From Eutrophocola sp049446715 (GTDB taxonomy: Bacteria > Pseudomonadota > Gammaproteobacteria > Pseudomonadales > Pseudohongiellaceae): DNA of 64,000 bases. The stretch is taken from assembly GCA_049446715.1 (NCBI GenBank), contig JBMTQX010000012.1, positions 1 through 64,000 of the forward strand, read 5' to 3'. Numbering within the stretch: position 1 is the stretch's first letter; the number at the start of each line of letters is the position of its first letter. The notes under the pieces are model-generated. The model was not told the origin of the DNA. It ran no database searches and saw nothing but the letters and a program-made list of their open reading frames with translations. The position numbers and the translations under genes are program-made. This document shows positions 54,678 through 62,753 of the stretch, piece after piece.

Positions 54678-55706
54678 TCACGCCAGTGCCGCTAACGACC
54701 CCAGGTTCCAGCGCGGTTTGGCCCGTATACCCAGATCATCTGACTGACCAGCCTTCAGGCGCATGCAGCCAGCGTAGGCAATCATGGCTCCGTTATCCGT
54801 ACAGTAGGCAAAACCGGGATAATACAGCTCTCCCCCTTCTGCCCGGGCCATCGCGCCTAGCTTCTCCCGCAGGCGGGTGTTGGCGCTCACACCACCGGCA
54901 ATCACCAGCCTTTTCATGCCAATGTGCTGAAAGGCCCGGCGGCATTTAATCACCATCGTATCGACAACCGCTTCCTGGAAAGCCCAGGCAATGTCTGCCC
55001 GGGTCTGGGCATCAATGACGCCGTCGGCGGTGTGTTCGTTGACCGTATTGAGGGTATAGGTTTTCAGGCCGCTGAAGCTGAAATCCAGCCCCGGCCTGTT
55101 AGTCATTGGACGCGGAAATTCAAAGCGCCCCGGGGTGCCCTGTTCGGCCAGTTTCGCCACATGGGGACCTCCGGGGTATGGCAGTCCAAGCATTTTCGCT
55201 ACCTTGTCAAAGGCTTCGCCGGCGGCGTCATCGAGCGATTCCCCGATCAGGTGGTAACGGCCAAGCTCCGGTACCTCAACCAGCTGCGTATGACCGCCTG
55301 AGACCAGCAGGGCCACAAACGGAAATTGCGGGCTGTTATCTTCCAGCAACGGGGCCAACAGGTGGCCTTCCATGTGATGCACGCCGAGTGTGGGAATACC
55401 CAGTGTCATGCCCAGAGAACGGCCGATGGAAGCGCCCACCAGCAGAGCGCCTGCCAGGCCCGGGCCAGCGGTATAGGCAATACCATTAAGATCATGCAGG
55501 GTGCAGTCGGCCTGTGCCAGCACTTCGCGAATCAGGGGCAATGTCCTGCGGATATGGTCACGTGATGCCAGTTCAGGCACGACACCGCCATACTGCTGAT
55601 GCAGCTTGACCTGGCTGTACAGGGCATCGCCCAGCAGACCGCGTTCACTGTCATAGATCGCGATGCCGGTTTCGTCACAGGAAGTTTCAATACCAAGTAC
55701 TTTCAT
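54678..55706 (-). CDS. tsaD: tRNA threonylcarbamoyladenosine (t6A) synthase TsaD
   Basis: A 342-residue ASKHA-fold protein that, with TsaB, TsaC and TsaE, makes t6A37 in ANN-decoding tRNAs. LGIETSCDETGIAIYD is the N-terminal motif, and GVHHMEGHLLAPLLEDN carries the metal-binding HxxxH. DNGAMIAYAGCMRL is the C-terminal ATP region. The start is ATG 55706; five upstream codons are not family-like. Its usual divergent neighbour rpsU lies about 5 kb away here. Confidence 0.95.
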   Translation of the reverse strand: MKVLGIETSCDETGIAIYDSERGLLGDALYSQVKLHQQYGGVVPELASRDHIRRTLPLIREVLAQADCTLHDLNGIAYTAGPGLAGALLVGASIGRSLGMTLGIPTLGVHHMEGHLLAPLLEDNSPQFPFVALLVSGGHTQLVEVPELGRYHLIGESLDDAAGEAFDKVAKMLGLPYPGGPHVAKLAEQGTPGRFEFPRPMTNRPGLDFSFSGLKTYTLNTVNEHTADGVIDAQTRADIAWAFQEAVVDTMVIKCRRAFQHIGMKRLVIAGGVSANTRLREKLGAMARAEGGELYYPGFAYCTDNGAMIAYAGCMRLKAGQSDDLGIRAKPRWNLGSLAALA

Positions 55707-55903
55707 GGCCTGCAAATACATTCTTCAGTCATTTTTAATTTGGCATCAAGGGCGATGCGGCCTTCGTCTGCCGTGCTGTTTGCACCCCGGTCTGCGGGGA
55801 CGCGCATGATAGCACAGGGTAACGGTAGTGCTGGTCTGAGCTGGTCAACACGGCGTAAAACACCGTGTTATCATTTCGTCAAAAACATGATCAAGGATAT
55901 CCC

Positions 55904-56923
55904 ATGAAAGCTATCGTACTCAGTGCCGGCGCCACCTCCATAGATGCTGTTCAGCTTGTAGAACGCGACAAACCCGTTGCCGGTCCCGGTGAAATTCTAG
56001 TGCGCATGAAAGCGGCCTCCCTGAACTTCCGCGACCTGGGCATTATTGCCGGCAAGTATTTTGGCGGCCCCGTCCAGCGCGATACCGTGCTGGGTTCGGA
56101 TGGCGCCGGCGAAGTGGAGGCCGTGGGCGAAAGCGTAACGCGCTTCAAGCCGGGCGATCGCGTGGCCGGGACTTTTTTCCAGGACCTGCCGGACGGTCCG
56201 GCCGACCCGATGTCCAACCCCGCGCTTGGCCATTCCGCCGATGGTGTACTAACTGAATACATGGTTATGAAGGAAGGCAACGCTGTGGCCCTGCCGGAAA
56301 ACCTGAGTTACGAAGAAGGTGCCTGTCTGCCCTGCGCTGCCCTCACGGCCTGGCATGCCATGATGCAAGCCGGCAAACCCGTCAAGGAAGGCGATACCGT
56401 TCTGGCCCTGGGCACGGGCGGTGTGTCCATGTTCGCCCTCCAGTTCGCCACGGCCGTGGGTGCCAAAGTGATCATCACTTCCTCCAATGACGAAAAACTC
56501 GCCAAGGCCAAAGCCATGGGGGCCAGCGGCCTTATCAATTACAAGACCCATCCGGAATGGCAGGACGAAGTCAGGAAGCTGACTGACGGTAAGGGCGTCG
56601 ACTGTGTTGTTGAAGTGGGCGGTATCGGCACCATCGATCGCTCCATGCAATGCTTAGCACTTGGCGGCAAAATCGGCATGATTGGGGTGCTGGCCGGTGC
56701 TGAGGGTGAATGCAATCCCCGCAGCCTGATGCTCACCGGCAGTGCCATCCACGGCATTTTTGTGGGCAACCGCCGCATGTTCGAGGAAATGAACAAGGCC
56801 ATCGAAATCAATGACATCCATCCGGTCATCGACAAGGTCTTCCCGCTTGAGGACACGGTCGAGGCCATCGGCTATTTCAAGAGCCAGGCCCACCTGGGCA
56901 AGGTGGTCATCCGCATCGGCTGA
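55904..56923 (+). CDS. Zinc-independent medium-chain dehydrogenase/quinone reductase-like protein
   Basis: A 339-residue MDR-superfamily oxidoreductase. The N-terminal substrate domain keeps ASLNFRDLGIIAGKY and LGSDGAGEVEAVGE but lacks the structural-zinc cysteine cluster, so it belongs to the zinc-free quinone-oxidoreductase-like group. The NADPH fold has VLALGTGGVSMFALQFA, matching GxGGVx2FA. It is likely NADPH-dependent, acting on quinones or enones; the substrate is not known. The upstream gap has a GGCGTAAAACACC hairpin (55847-55869). It is part of the block inserted between tsaD and rpsU. Confidence 0.85.
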   Translation: MKAIVLSAGATSIDAVQLVERDKPVAGPGEILVRMKAASLNFRDLGIIAGKYFGGPVQRDTVLGSDGAGEVEAVGESVTRFKPGDRVAGTFFQDLPDGPADPMSNPALGHSADGVLTEYMVMKEGNAVALPENLSYEEGACLPCAALTAWHAMMQAGKPVKEGDTVLALGTGGVSMFALQFATAVGAKVIITSSNDEKLAKAKAMGASGLINYKTHPEWQDEVRKLTDGKGVDCVVEVGGIGTIDRSMQCLALGGKIGMIGVLAGAEGECNPRSLMLTGSAIHGIFVGNRRMFEEMNKAIEINDIHPVIDKVFPLEDTVEAIGYFKSQAHLGKVVIRIG

Positions 56924-57063
56924 TCCGTCCTGGCGATGCCAGCGCCGTCAATGCGATCTGTGGCACTGAAACTTTCCCGGATCATGGCAGTCTACCGGGC
57001 GTGTTTCAGGCGCAGTCGCCTGCCTGCATTGCCCTGCCGACTGCAAAATTTTCGCAATTTAGC

Positions 57064-57094
57064 TTTACGACATTTCCGCAATTTTGTGGATAAT
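57064..57094 (+). promoter_or_regulatory. Candidate promoter of mltD
   Basis: TTTACG (57064-57069) and GATAAT (57089-57094) are separated by 19 bases, about 40 bases before the GTG start. Both hexamers are imperfect, and the spacing is slightly long. Confidence 0.35.
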
Positions 57095-57131
57095 GCCTTC
57101 CCCCTGTTTTCGAGTTAGGTGAGATTTGTTT

Positions 57132-58865
57132 GTGCCAACGTTTCCTGTGCTGACAGACAGCCGTACCCGCCACACCCTTCGTGCGTTCCACAGGCTTATT
57201 GCCCCCGCACTGCTTGGCCTGACTCTGACCGGCTGCAGCATGATTCAGCCCGAGCCTGAAGGCTCTCCCGCACAGGAACCCGAAACCGCCGCCAGCACCG
57301 GCTCCTCCACCCTGATCGTGGAATCCCTGATCAATGAAGCCGGAGAACTGGGCAGGCGCGATGTCAGTGGTCCGGCAAAGCCCCCCCTTACCGAGGATGA
57401 GGCCTTCAACCAGGGCCCGCAGCCTGCAGTACCCACCATCAACATGACCGCCAACCGGGTCGTTGAGCAGGCCATCAATGATCTCCTGCAAAACCGCCAG
57501 GCCCTGTTGCGTATCTGGGTGGAACGCAGCCACACCTACTTTCCGATGATCGAGCAGATCTTCGCCGAAGAGGAAGTCCCCGATGAACTGAAGTACCTGG
57601 CACTTGGGGAAAGCGGCCTGCGTCCCACTGTACGCAGTTCTGCCGGTGCCGTCGGTATGTGGCAGTTCATGTATGGCACCGCCCGTTCGTCCGGCCTGGA
57701 AATCAATGCCTGGGTAGATGAACGCCGTGACCCCGAACTGGCCACCCGCGCGGCGGCCCGCCATTTCAAGGAACTGTATAAAAGCTATAGCGGCAACTGG
57801 GAGCTGGCCCTGGCCGGTTACAACTGCAGTTATCGCTGCATCACCCGCGCCGCGCGCCGGGCCGGCAAACCGATCGAGGAAAAACCGACCTACTGGGAAA
57901 TCTATCCCTTCCTGCCCCGCGAAACCCGTGCTTTTGTACCCAAGTTCGTCGCCTCGGCACTGATCATTTCCAATCCGGAAATGTACGGCGTGCAGGTGGA
58001 CAGCCTGGGCCAGGAAATTGCCTACGACATCGTGGAAGTGCGCGGCATGCTGGCACTGGAAACCGCCGCCGACCTGGCCGGTACCGACCTGGCCACCATC
58101 CGCAACCTGAACCCGGCCCTGATCAAAGCCACCCTGCCCGACCAGCTTGAGCCCTACGCCCTGAAGATTCCGCTGGGCTCCTTCAACCGCTTTGTGCGTA
58201 ATTTCGACAACATGCCGGCCGACGCCAAAGTGGCACCAAGTGAATACACCATCAAGCGCGGCGATACCCTGGCAGCCATTGCCCGGTCTGCAGACACCAC
58301 CGTGGACGAACTCAAGGCCGTCAACGGCATTCGCGGTCACCTGATCTACCCGGGCCAGAAACTGCTGCTGCCAGGCACTGGCCTGTCGGCCGACTTTACC
58401 ATCGGCAATCGGGAACGACGGTTTGTGGCATACGGAGAAACTGAACGTCGGCCCATAGAATTGCGCGAGGAATTCCAGCTGGTGGAGCTGAACGGCTCCA
58501 CCGAAGACAAACCGCTGATGGGGGTCACCCTGAATGCCGAACTGGCGGATGACATGGATATGCTGGTGCCGACGATCCACCGGGTCAGTCGTGGTGACAC
58601 GCTCGGCCAGATTGCTGAGCGCTATGATGTCTCCGTCAAGGACATACAGCAGTGGAACAACATCCGCGGCACCACGATCTACGTCAATCAGGAGCTGTCG
58701 ATCCATTCAGTACCTGCCAAAGCGGTCACCACCTACCGGGTCCAGCGCGGCGACAGCCTGAGCATCATCGCGCGCCGTTTTGGCGTCTCCGTGGACAACA
58801 TCAAGCGCTGGAACAACTTGCGCAGCAACCTGATCTTTCCGGGTCAGGACCTCTCGATCAACTGA
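57132..58865 (+). CDS. mltD: Membrane-bound lytic murein transglycosylase D, three LysM repeats
   Basis: A 577-residue lipoprotein that cleaves peptidoglycan glycan strands to anhydro-muropeptides. The lipobox LTLTGC is near residue 36. The SLT (family 1) domain has the catalytic Glu in LKYLALGESGLRPTV, followed by SSAGAVGMWQFMYGTA and ELALAGYNCSYRCITRAARR. Three C-terminal LysM domains (about 376-418, 482-525 and 536-578) begin YTIKRGDTLAAIAR, HRVSRGDTLGQIAE and YRVQRGDSLSIIAR; E. coli MltD has two. GTG 57132, nine bases after AGGTGAG, is preferred over TTG 57126. Confidence 0.93.
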   Translation: MPTFPVLTDSRTRHTLRAFHRLIAPALLGLTLTGCSMIQPEPEGSPAQEPETAASTGSSTLIVESLINEAGELGRRDVSGPAKPPLTEDEAFNQGPQPAVPTINMTANRVVEQAINDLLQNRQALLRIWVERSHTYFPMIEQIFAEEEVPDELKYLALGESGLRPTVRSSAGAVGMWQFMYGTARSSGLEINAWVDERRDPELATRAAARHFKELYKSYSGNWELALAGYNCSYRCITRAARRAGKPIEEKPTYWEIYPFLPRETRAFVPKFVASALIISNPEMYGVQVDSLGQEIAYDIVEVRGMLALETAADLAGTDLATIRNLNPALIKATLPDQLEPYALKIPLGSFNRFVRNFDNMPADAKVAPSEYTIKRGDTLAAIARSADTTVDELKAVNGIRGHLIYPGQKLLLPGTGLSADFTIGNRERRFVAYGETERRPIELREEFQLVELNGSTEDKPLMGVTLNAELADDMDMLVPTIHRVSRGDTLGQIAERYDVSVKDIQQWNNIRGTTIYVNQELSIHSVPAKAVTTYRVQRGDSLSIIARRFGVSVDNIKRWNNLRSNLIFPGQDLSIN

Positions 58866-58875
58866 TCATTGCTCC

Positions 58876-58983
58876 GTAGGGCGGCATAAACCGCAGGTCG
58901 TTTGCCGACACGCAACTGGTTAGCGGCTGAAGCCGTTCCTACGGGTTGCCAGGATCACATTTAGGAGCAGCTTCAGCCGCGAG
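58876..58983. repeat. Mixed REP cluster (one family A, two family B)
   Basis: An inverted family A copy (58876-58910) is followed by a forward family B copy (58920-58945) and an inverted family B copy (58961-58983). The two B copies form a palindromic doublet. Together they make up nearly all of the mltD-to-lyase gap, where the genes converge. Confidence 0.8.
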
Positions 58984-59006
58984 CAGGCCTGGCATCATAG
59001 ACCTGC

Positions 59007-60653
59007 TTACAACAAGCCCTGCAACGCCCCCTGCATACTCTGCACGATCTTGCCGCTGCCGCGTATGTCATCCGTGATGGCCGCGATGTAGGCATCGATG
59101 GCCTGCTCATAATCGTTCCAGATCAACGCCTTGTCGGCATCAAACTGACGTCCGATGACTTCATAGACGGCGCTGTACAACGGCAGGGTCGCCGGTGACA
59201 GGGTCTGGCTGGCATCGTAATGGCCTGTCACCAGTTTCGAGCGCAGCTCGGCCGCCTGTAGCCCGAACAGCAGACAGATGGCCATGTACTGCTGGAAGAT
59301 TTCCACGGACCGGCGCGCCAGGTTCGCCGAACCAAAGCCCTGCGAATTGATGTTCTGGTTGAAACCTTCCGCATGGGTCGGGTAATGGGTCGTCAGCGAA
59401 TTTCCGTAGAACTGCAGCTGCGGCATGATGCAGTTGCCGCACAGTTGCAGGCTCTGTAGACCGCCGTTGATGGCGCGGTCAGTATTGCCCACCAGCATCG
59501 CAGAAAGGCCGTTGCTGAAGGCCGGCATGACGGCCATGGCAATCTGCACATCCAGGTGCTTAGCCAGCATGCCAATATGGAAACGCAGCTGATCCATGCT
59601 GACGCCGATGTACTGGCCCAGGAAATTGCCGCCGTGATAGGTGTTGCCGCGGGCGGCATCCACCAGCGGATTGTCGGTAGCGGAATTGATTTCATGCTCA
59701 ACCTGCTGCGCAATCAGACGATAACCATCCACGATCGGCCCCATATACTGGGGCAGGCAGCGCAGTGAATAGCGATCCTGGATCGGCTGGTCACCCCCAC
59801 GGAATTCATGCTGGCCATCCAGTTCATCGGCAATCAGGGATGAGCCCTGGAGCAGTTCCAGCATGGTCTGCGCCGCAGCAATCTGCCCCGGCAGCGGCTT
59901 GTGCTCGTGAATGAAGGGATGGAATGACTGGTTTGTGGCCATCATGCCCTGGAACAGCAGCGCATGGCTGCCAAAAGAAAGCGCCAGCAGGTTGCGGGCG
60001 TCATACATGACATTGGCGGCGATACCCGTCATTACGGAGGTGCCGTTGACCATGGCCAGGCCTTCTTTCGGGCCCAGTTCCTCACGCGGCAGGCCCAGTC
60101 GTTCCAGCACGGTCTGGGCGCCCAGGACTTCGCCGTTGTAATCCACCTGCCAGGATTCATCCAGGCCGATCAGGCAGGCGGTGATATAGGACAACGGTGA
60201 CAGATCGCCGCTGGCGCCAATGGAGGCAAATTCACGCACCTGGGGGGTGGCGCCTGCATTGAGAAAGGTCCCCATACGCTCGATCATGGACATGCGGATG
60301 CCGGAAGCACCCTGCAGGTGCGAATTCATGCGCACCAGGATGGCGGCGCGCACGTCTTCCTGCGGCAGCAGGTTGCCGGTGCCCACCTTGTGGAACCAGG
60401 GAATATTGTTCTGCAACTCAATCGCCTGATCCTTGGAGATAGCCTTGTAGGCCATGGCCCCGAAGCCACTGGTGACACCATATATCGGCTGGTTGTTTTC
60501 CACCGCATTGAGGATGAATTCGTTGGACTCACGCACGCGGTCATGCACGGCGGCGTCGCTGGTGATGACTACGGCCTCGCGATGGCGGGCTACTTTGACG
60601 ACCTGGTCAATGGTCAGGCCTTCACCGGTTACGGTAACGTGTTGTTCTGACAT
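59007..60653 (-). CDS. Aromatic amino acid ammonia-lyase (PAL/HAL family)
   Basis: A 548-residue MIO-cofactor lyase. A147-S148-G149 in SIGASGDLSPLSY would cyclise to the MIO electrophile, and Y58 in YGVTSGFGAM is the catalytic tyrosine. It resembles cyanobacterial phenylalanine ammonia-lyases such as Anabaena variabilis PAL over the full length, rather than HutH, for example NSHLQGASGIR, DRYSLRCLPQYMGPIVDGYR and GHYDASQTLSPAT. The substrate-selectivity pair is F87-H88 (in WFHKVG): PAL usually has Phe-Leu, HAL Ser-His and TAL His-Leu. So it may take phenylalanine, or a different aryl amino acid, giving cinnamate-type acids. No hut genes or urocanase lie nearby. The start ATG 60653 has a weak AGAGAA. 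It is monocistronic and divergent from rpsU. Confidence 0.88.
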   Translation of the reverse strand: MSEQHVTVTGEGLTIDQVVKVARHREAVVITSDAAVHDRVRESNEFILNAVENNQPIYGVTSGFGAMAYKAISKDQAIELQNNIPWFHKVGTGNLLPQEDVRAAILVRMNSHLQGASGIRMSMIERMGTFLNAGATPQVREFASIGASGDLSPLSYITACLIGLDESWQVDYNGEVLGAQTVLERLGLPREELGPKEGLAMVNGTSVMTGIAANVMYDARNLLALSFGSHALLFQGMMATNQSFHPFIHEHKPLPGQIAAAQTMLELLQGSSLIADELDGQHEFRGGDQPIQDRYSLRCLPQYMGPIVDGYRLIAQQVEHEINSATDNPLVDAARGNTYHGGNFLGQYIGVSMDQLRFHIGMLAKHLDVQIAMAVMPAFSNGLSAMLVGNTDRAINGGLQSLQLCGNCIMPQLQFYGNSLTTHYPTHAEGFNQNINSQGFGSANLARRSVEIFQQYMAICLLFGLQAAELRSKLVTGHYDASQTLSPATLPLYSAVYEVIGRQFDADKALIWNDYEQAIDAYIAAITDDIRGSGKIVQSMQGALQGLL

Positions 60654-60749
60654 GATTTTTCTCTGTAATGTCTGGTTATGGAATAAGCTGTACGCCGTGC
60701 TGGCAGACACACGACCGAAACGAAAAAAGGAAACGTCAGGACAGGGTCG

Positions 60750-60818
60750 TCAGGACCAGTCGAGCAGGCCGAAAAAACCGGCCAGGTAGAGGGCTTTGAT
60801 CTTTTTACTGGGTTTCAT
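60750..60818 (-). CDS. Possible 22-residue small protein upstream of the ammonia-lyase
   Basis: ATG 60818 to TGA 60750 encodes a 22-residue peptide beginning MKPSKKIKALYL and ending GLLDWS, basic then hydrophobic, on the same strand as the lyase and about 100 bases upstream of it. It could be a short membrane-active or leader peptide. No strong ribosome site or attenuator pair was seen, and chance is a real possibility. Confidence 0.25.
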   Translation of the reverse strand: MKPSKKIKALYLAGFFGLLDWS

Positions 60819-60934
60819 GCGCTGGGCTCTGTGTTGGTGCGGCAAGTGTACTGCAAAATTTCGCCCTGTCGTAGGTCGGCATAGGCGCCCCAAAACCCGC
60901 CCCCCGACGGCCCGCTTTTCAACCCCTGAAAACT

Positions 60935-60963
60935 TTGCAATTCAAGGACTTTCCCATTAAAAT
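60935..60963 (+). promoter_or_regulatory. Promoter of rpsU
   Basis: TTGCAA (60935-60940) and TAAAAT (60958-60963) with a 17-base spacer: a good sigma-70 type promoter 48 bases before the rpsU start. Confidence 0.65.
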
Positions 60964-61010
60964 GCCCGGCCCTTGAACCCAGGGTTTCATTTATTAACAG
61001 GTAATGTTTA

Positions 61011-61226
61011 ATGCCCATCGTAAAGCTGAAAGAAAACGAGCCTTTTGACGTCGCGCTGCGCCGCTTCAAGCGTTCCTGCGAAAAAGCAGGCATTCTTGCT
61101 GAAGTCCGCCGCCGCGAGTTTTACGAAAAGCCGACTTCTGTGCGTAAGCGCAAAGCCGCTGCTGCCGTAAAGCGTCACATGAAAAAAGTGTCTCGCGAAA
61201 ATCGTCGCACCCAGCGTCTGTACTGA
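61011..61226 (+). CDS. rpsU: 30S ribosomal protein S21
   Basis: A 71-residue basic protein of the small subunit: MPIVKLKENEPFDVALRRFK begins it, and the tail is MKKVSRENRRTQRLY. It is nearly identical to other gammaproteobacterial S21. GGTAAT upstream serves as a weak SD. It precedes yqeY. dnaG and rpoD, which normally follow, are not present in the window. Confidence 0.97.
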   Translation: MPIVKLKENEPFDVALRRFKRSCEKAGILAEVRRREFYEKPTSVRKRKAAAAVKRHMKKVSRENRRTQRLY

Positions 61227-61262
61227 GCCTCAGGCCAGACGCTACAACTCCCTCCTGTAAAC

Positions 61263-61715
61263 ATGGCGGATCATCCCCTTAAAGTCAGCATCACTGATGC
61301 GATGAAGGATGCCATGCGGGCGAAAGACAAGCCCCGGCTGTCCACCCTGCGTCTGGTCCTGGCCGAATTGAAAAAGGTCGAAGTGGATGAACGCATCGAT
61401 CTGCCCGAAGACCGCATCATTTCGATCCTCGACAAGATGATCAAGCAGCGCCGCGACTCGGTAAAGCAGTACACCGACGGTGACCGTCCGGAACTGGCCG
61501 CTGCCGAGGCTGCCGAAATTGAAGTGATCCAGGAATTCATGCCAAGCGCCCTGAGCGAGGCGGAAATCACCGCCATCGTTGACAAGGCCATTGCCGATGA
61601 AGGCGCTAGCTCCATGCAGGACATGGGCAAGGTCATGAACGCGGTTCGCCCACAACTGGCCGGCCGGGCCGACATGGCGGTCGTGAGCCAGCTGGTCAAA
61701 CAGCAGCTCGGCTAA
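61263..61715 (+). CDS. GatB/YqeY-domain protein
   Basis: A 150-residue YqeY-type protein, related to the GatB tRNA-binding tail: KVSITDAMKDAMRAKDKPRL begins it, and VDERIDLPEDRIISILDKMI and ADMAVVSQLVKQQLG are typical. Often linked to rpsU, as here; function unclear (possibly tRNA-related). It is convergent with the K+ channel gene over a 44-base gap that contains a GC-rich CCCCGGGG palindrome without a T tract. Confidence 0.92.
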   Translation: MADHPLKVSITDAMKDAMRAKDKPRLSTLRLVLAELKKVEVDERIDLPEDRIISILDKMIKQRRDSVKQYTDGDRPELAAAEAAEIEVIQEFMPSALSEAEITAIVDKAIADEGASSMQDMGKVMNAVRPQLAGRADMAVVSQLVKQQLG

Positions 61716-61759
61716 ACCAGCGTCCTGCCCCGGGGCGTCACCCCACCAAACACCAGAAT

Positions 61760-62617
61760 CTATTTCTCCAGCGTCACGCCGCAATGTTTGCAGTATTGCG
61801 CATCCTCGTCATGCCCCGATTTGCTGCAGTTGTTGCAGGTGCGCAGGGTCTTAGGCTCGGGGCGGTCCATGCGCTGGTGCTCGGTAATGATTTCGGCGCC
61901 GACGATACCAAACGGTACCGCGATTATGGCATACCCCAGGATCATGGCCGTGGCGGCTATAAACTGCCCCAGCGCGGTATGCGGAGTGATGTCGCCATAC
62001 CCCACGGTCGTGATGGTGACGATGGCCCAGTAAATGCTGTGGGGAATACTTTCAAATCCGTTGTCAGGTCCTTCCACCAGGTACATCAGCGAGCCGAAGA
62101 TGATGATGAGCGTCAGCAGGGAATACAGGAACACGAAAATCTTGCGGCGCGCCCCCAGCAGTGCACGGGCCAGCAAGGTGGCTTCACCCATGTAGCGCAT
62201 CAAGCGCAAGATACGAAAAATGCGCAGGACACGCAGGATGCGGATAACAATCAGGTAGACCCCGCCCGGCCACAGGAAAGCGATAAAAGTCGGCAGAATC
62301 GAAAACAGGTCGATCAGCCCGTAAAAGCTCAGTGCATAGCCTTTGGTAGAGGGGGATGAGTACAGGCGCAGCATATATTCAATGGTGAACAGTACCGTGA
62401 ACACCCACTCCAGCAGGTACAGTTGCGCGTGATACTGCGCATACACTGCCGGCACCGAGTCCAGCATGACCGCCACCACGCTGGCAAAGATGGCGATGAT
62501 CAACACCACATCAAAGAGTTTTCCGGCACGGGAGTCATAACCGAAAATGACTTCATAGACCGCGCCCTGGAACGATGAGCGCTCAGAGGTCGGCGAGGCT
62601 GGGTGGTTATCTGTCAT
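61760..62617 (-). CDS. Voltage-gated potassium channel with C-terminal zinc ribbon
   Basis: A 285-residue six-helix channel. The S4 voltage sensor reads VIRILRVLRIFRILRLMRYM (about 124-143), with arginine every third residue. The pore motif TTVGYGD (203-209) is the K+ filter. After S6 comes a short cytoplasmic tail with C261, C264, C276 and C279, a rubredoxin-like zinc ribbon. Such Kv-type channels occur in many gammaproteobacteria; the ribbon is a less common addition. It is divergent from the broken clc gene. Confidence 0.88.
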   Translation of the reverse strand: MTDNHPASPTSERSSFQGAVYEVIFGYDSRAGKLFDVVLIIAIFASVVAVMLDSVPAVYAQYHAQLYLLEWVFTVLFTIEYMLRLYSSPSTKGYALSFYGLIDLFSILPTFIAFLWPGGVYLIVIRILRVLRIFRILRLMRYMGEATLLARALLGARRKIFVFLYSLLTLIIIFGSLMYLVEGPDNGFESIPHSIYWAIVTITTVGYGDITPHTALGQFIAATAMILGYAIIAVPFGIVGAEIITEHQRMDRPEPKTLRTCNNCSKSGHDEDAQYCKHCGVTLEK

Positions 62618-62753
62618 CCGGGTTTCCTATCTGAATGGCGGGCGGGCAATGTCCGGGTAAATTGTCCCGAAATGCGCGCACAGTGTGAGCGATTGTAGCA
62701 GGTGGTGAGAAGACACAAGTCAAACCCGGCGTAATTGTCTGCATGGCGCTATA

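Noticed and set aside
61716..61759. CCCCGGGG palindrome as a terminator
   Set aside because: The stem is short and has no T tract on either strand.
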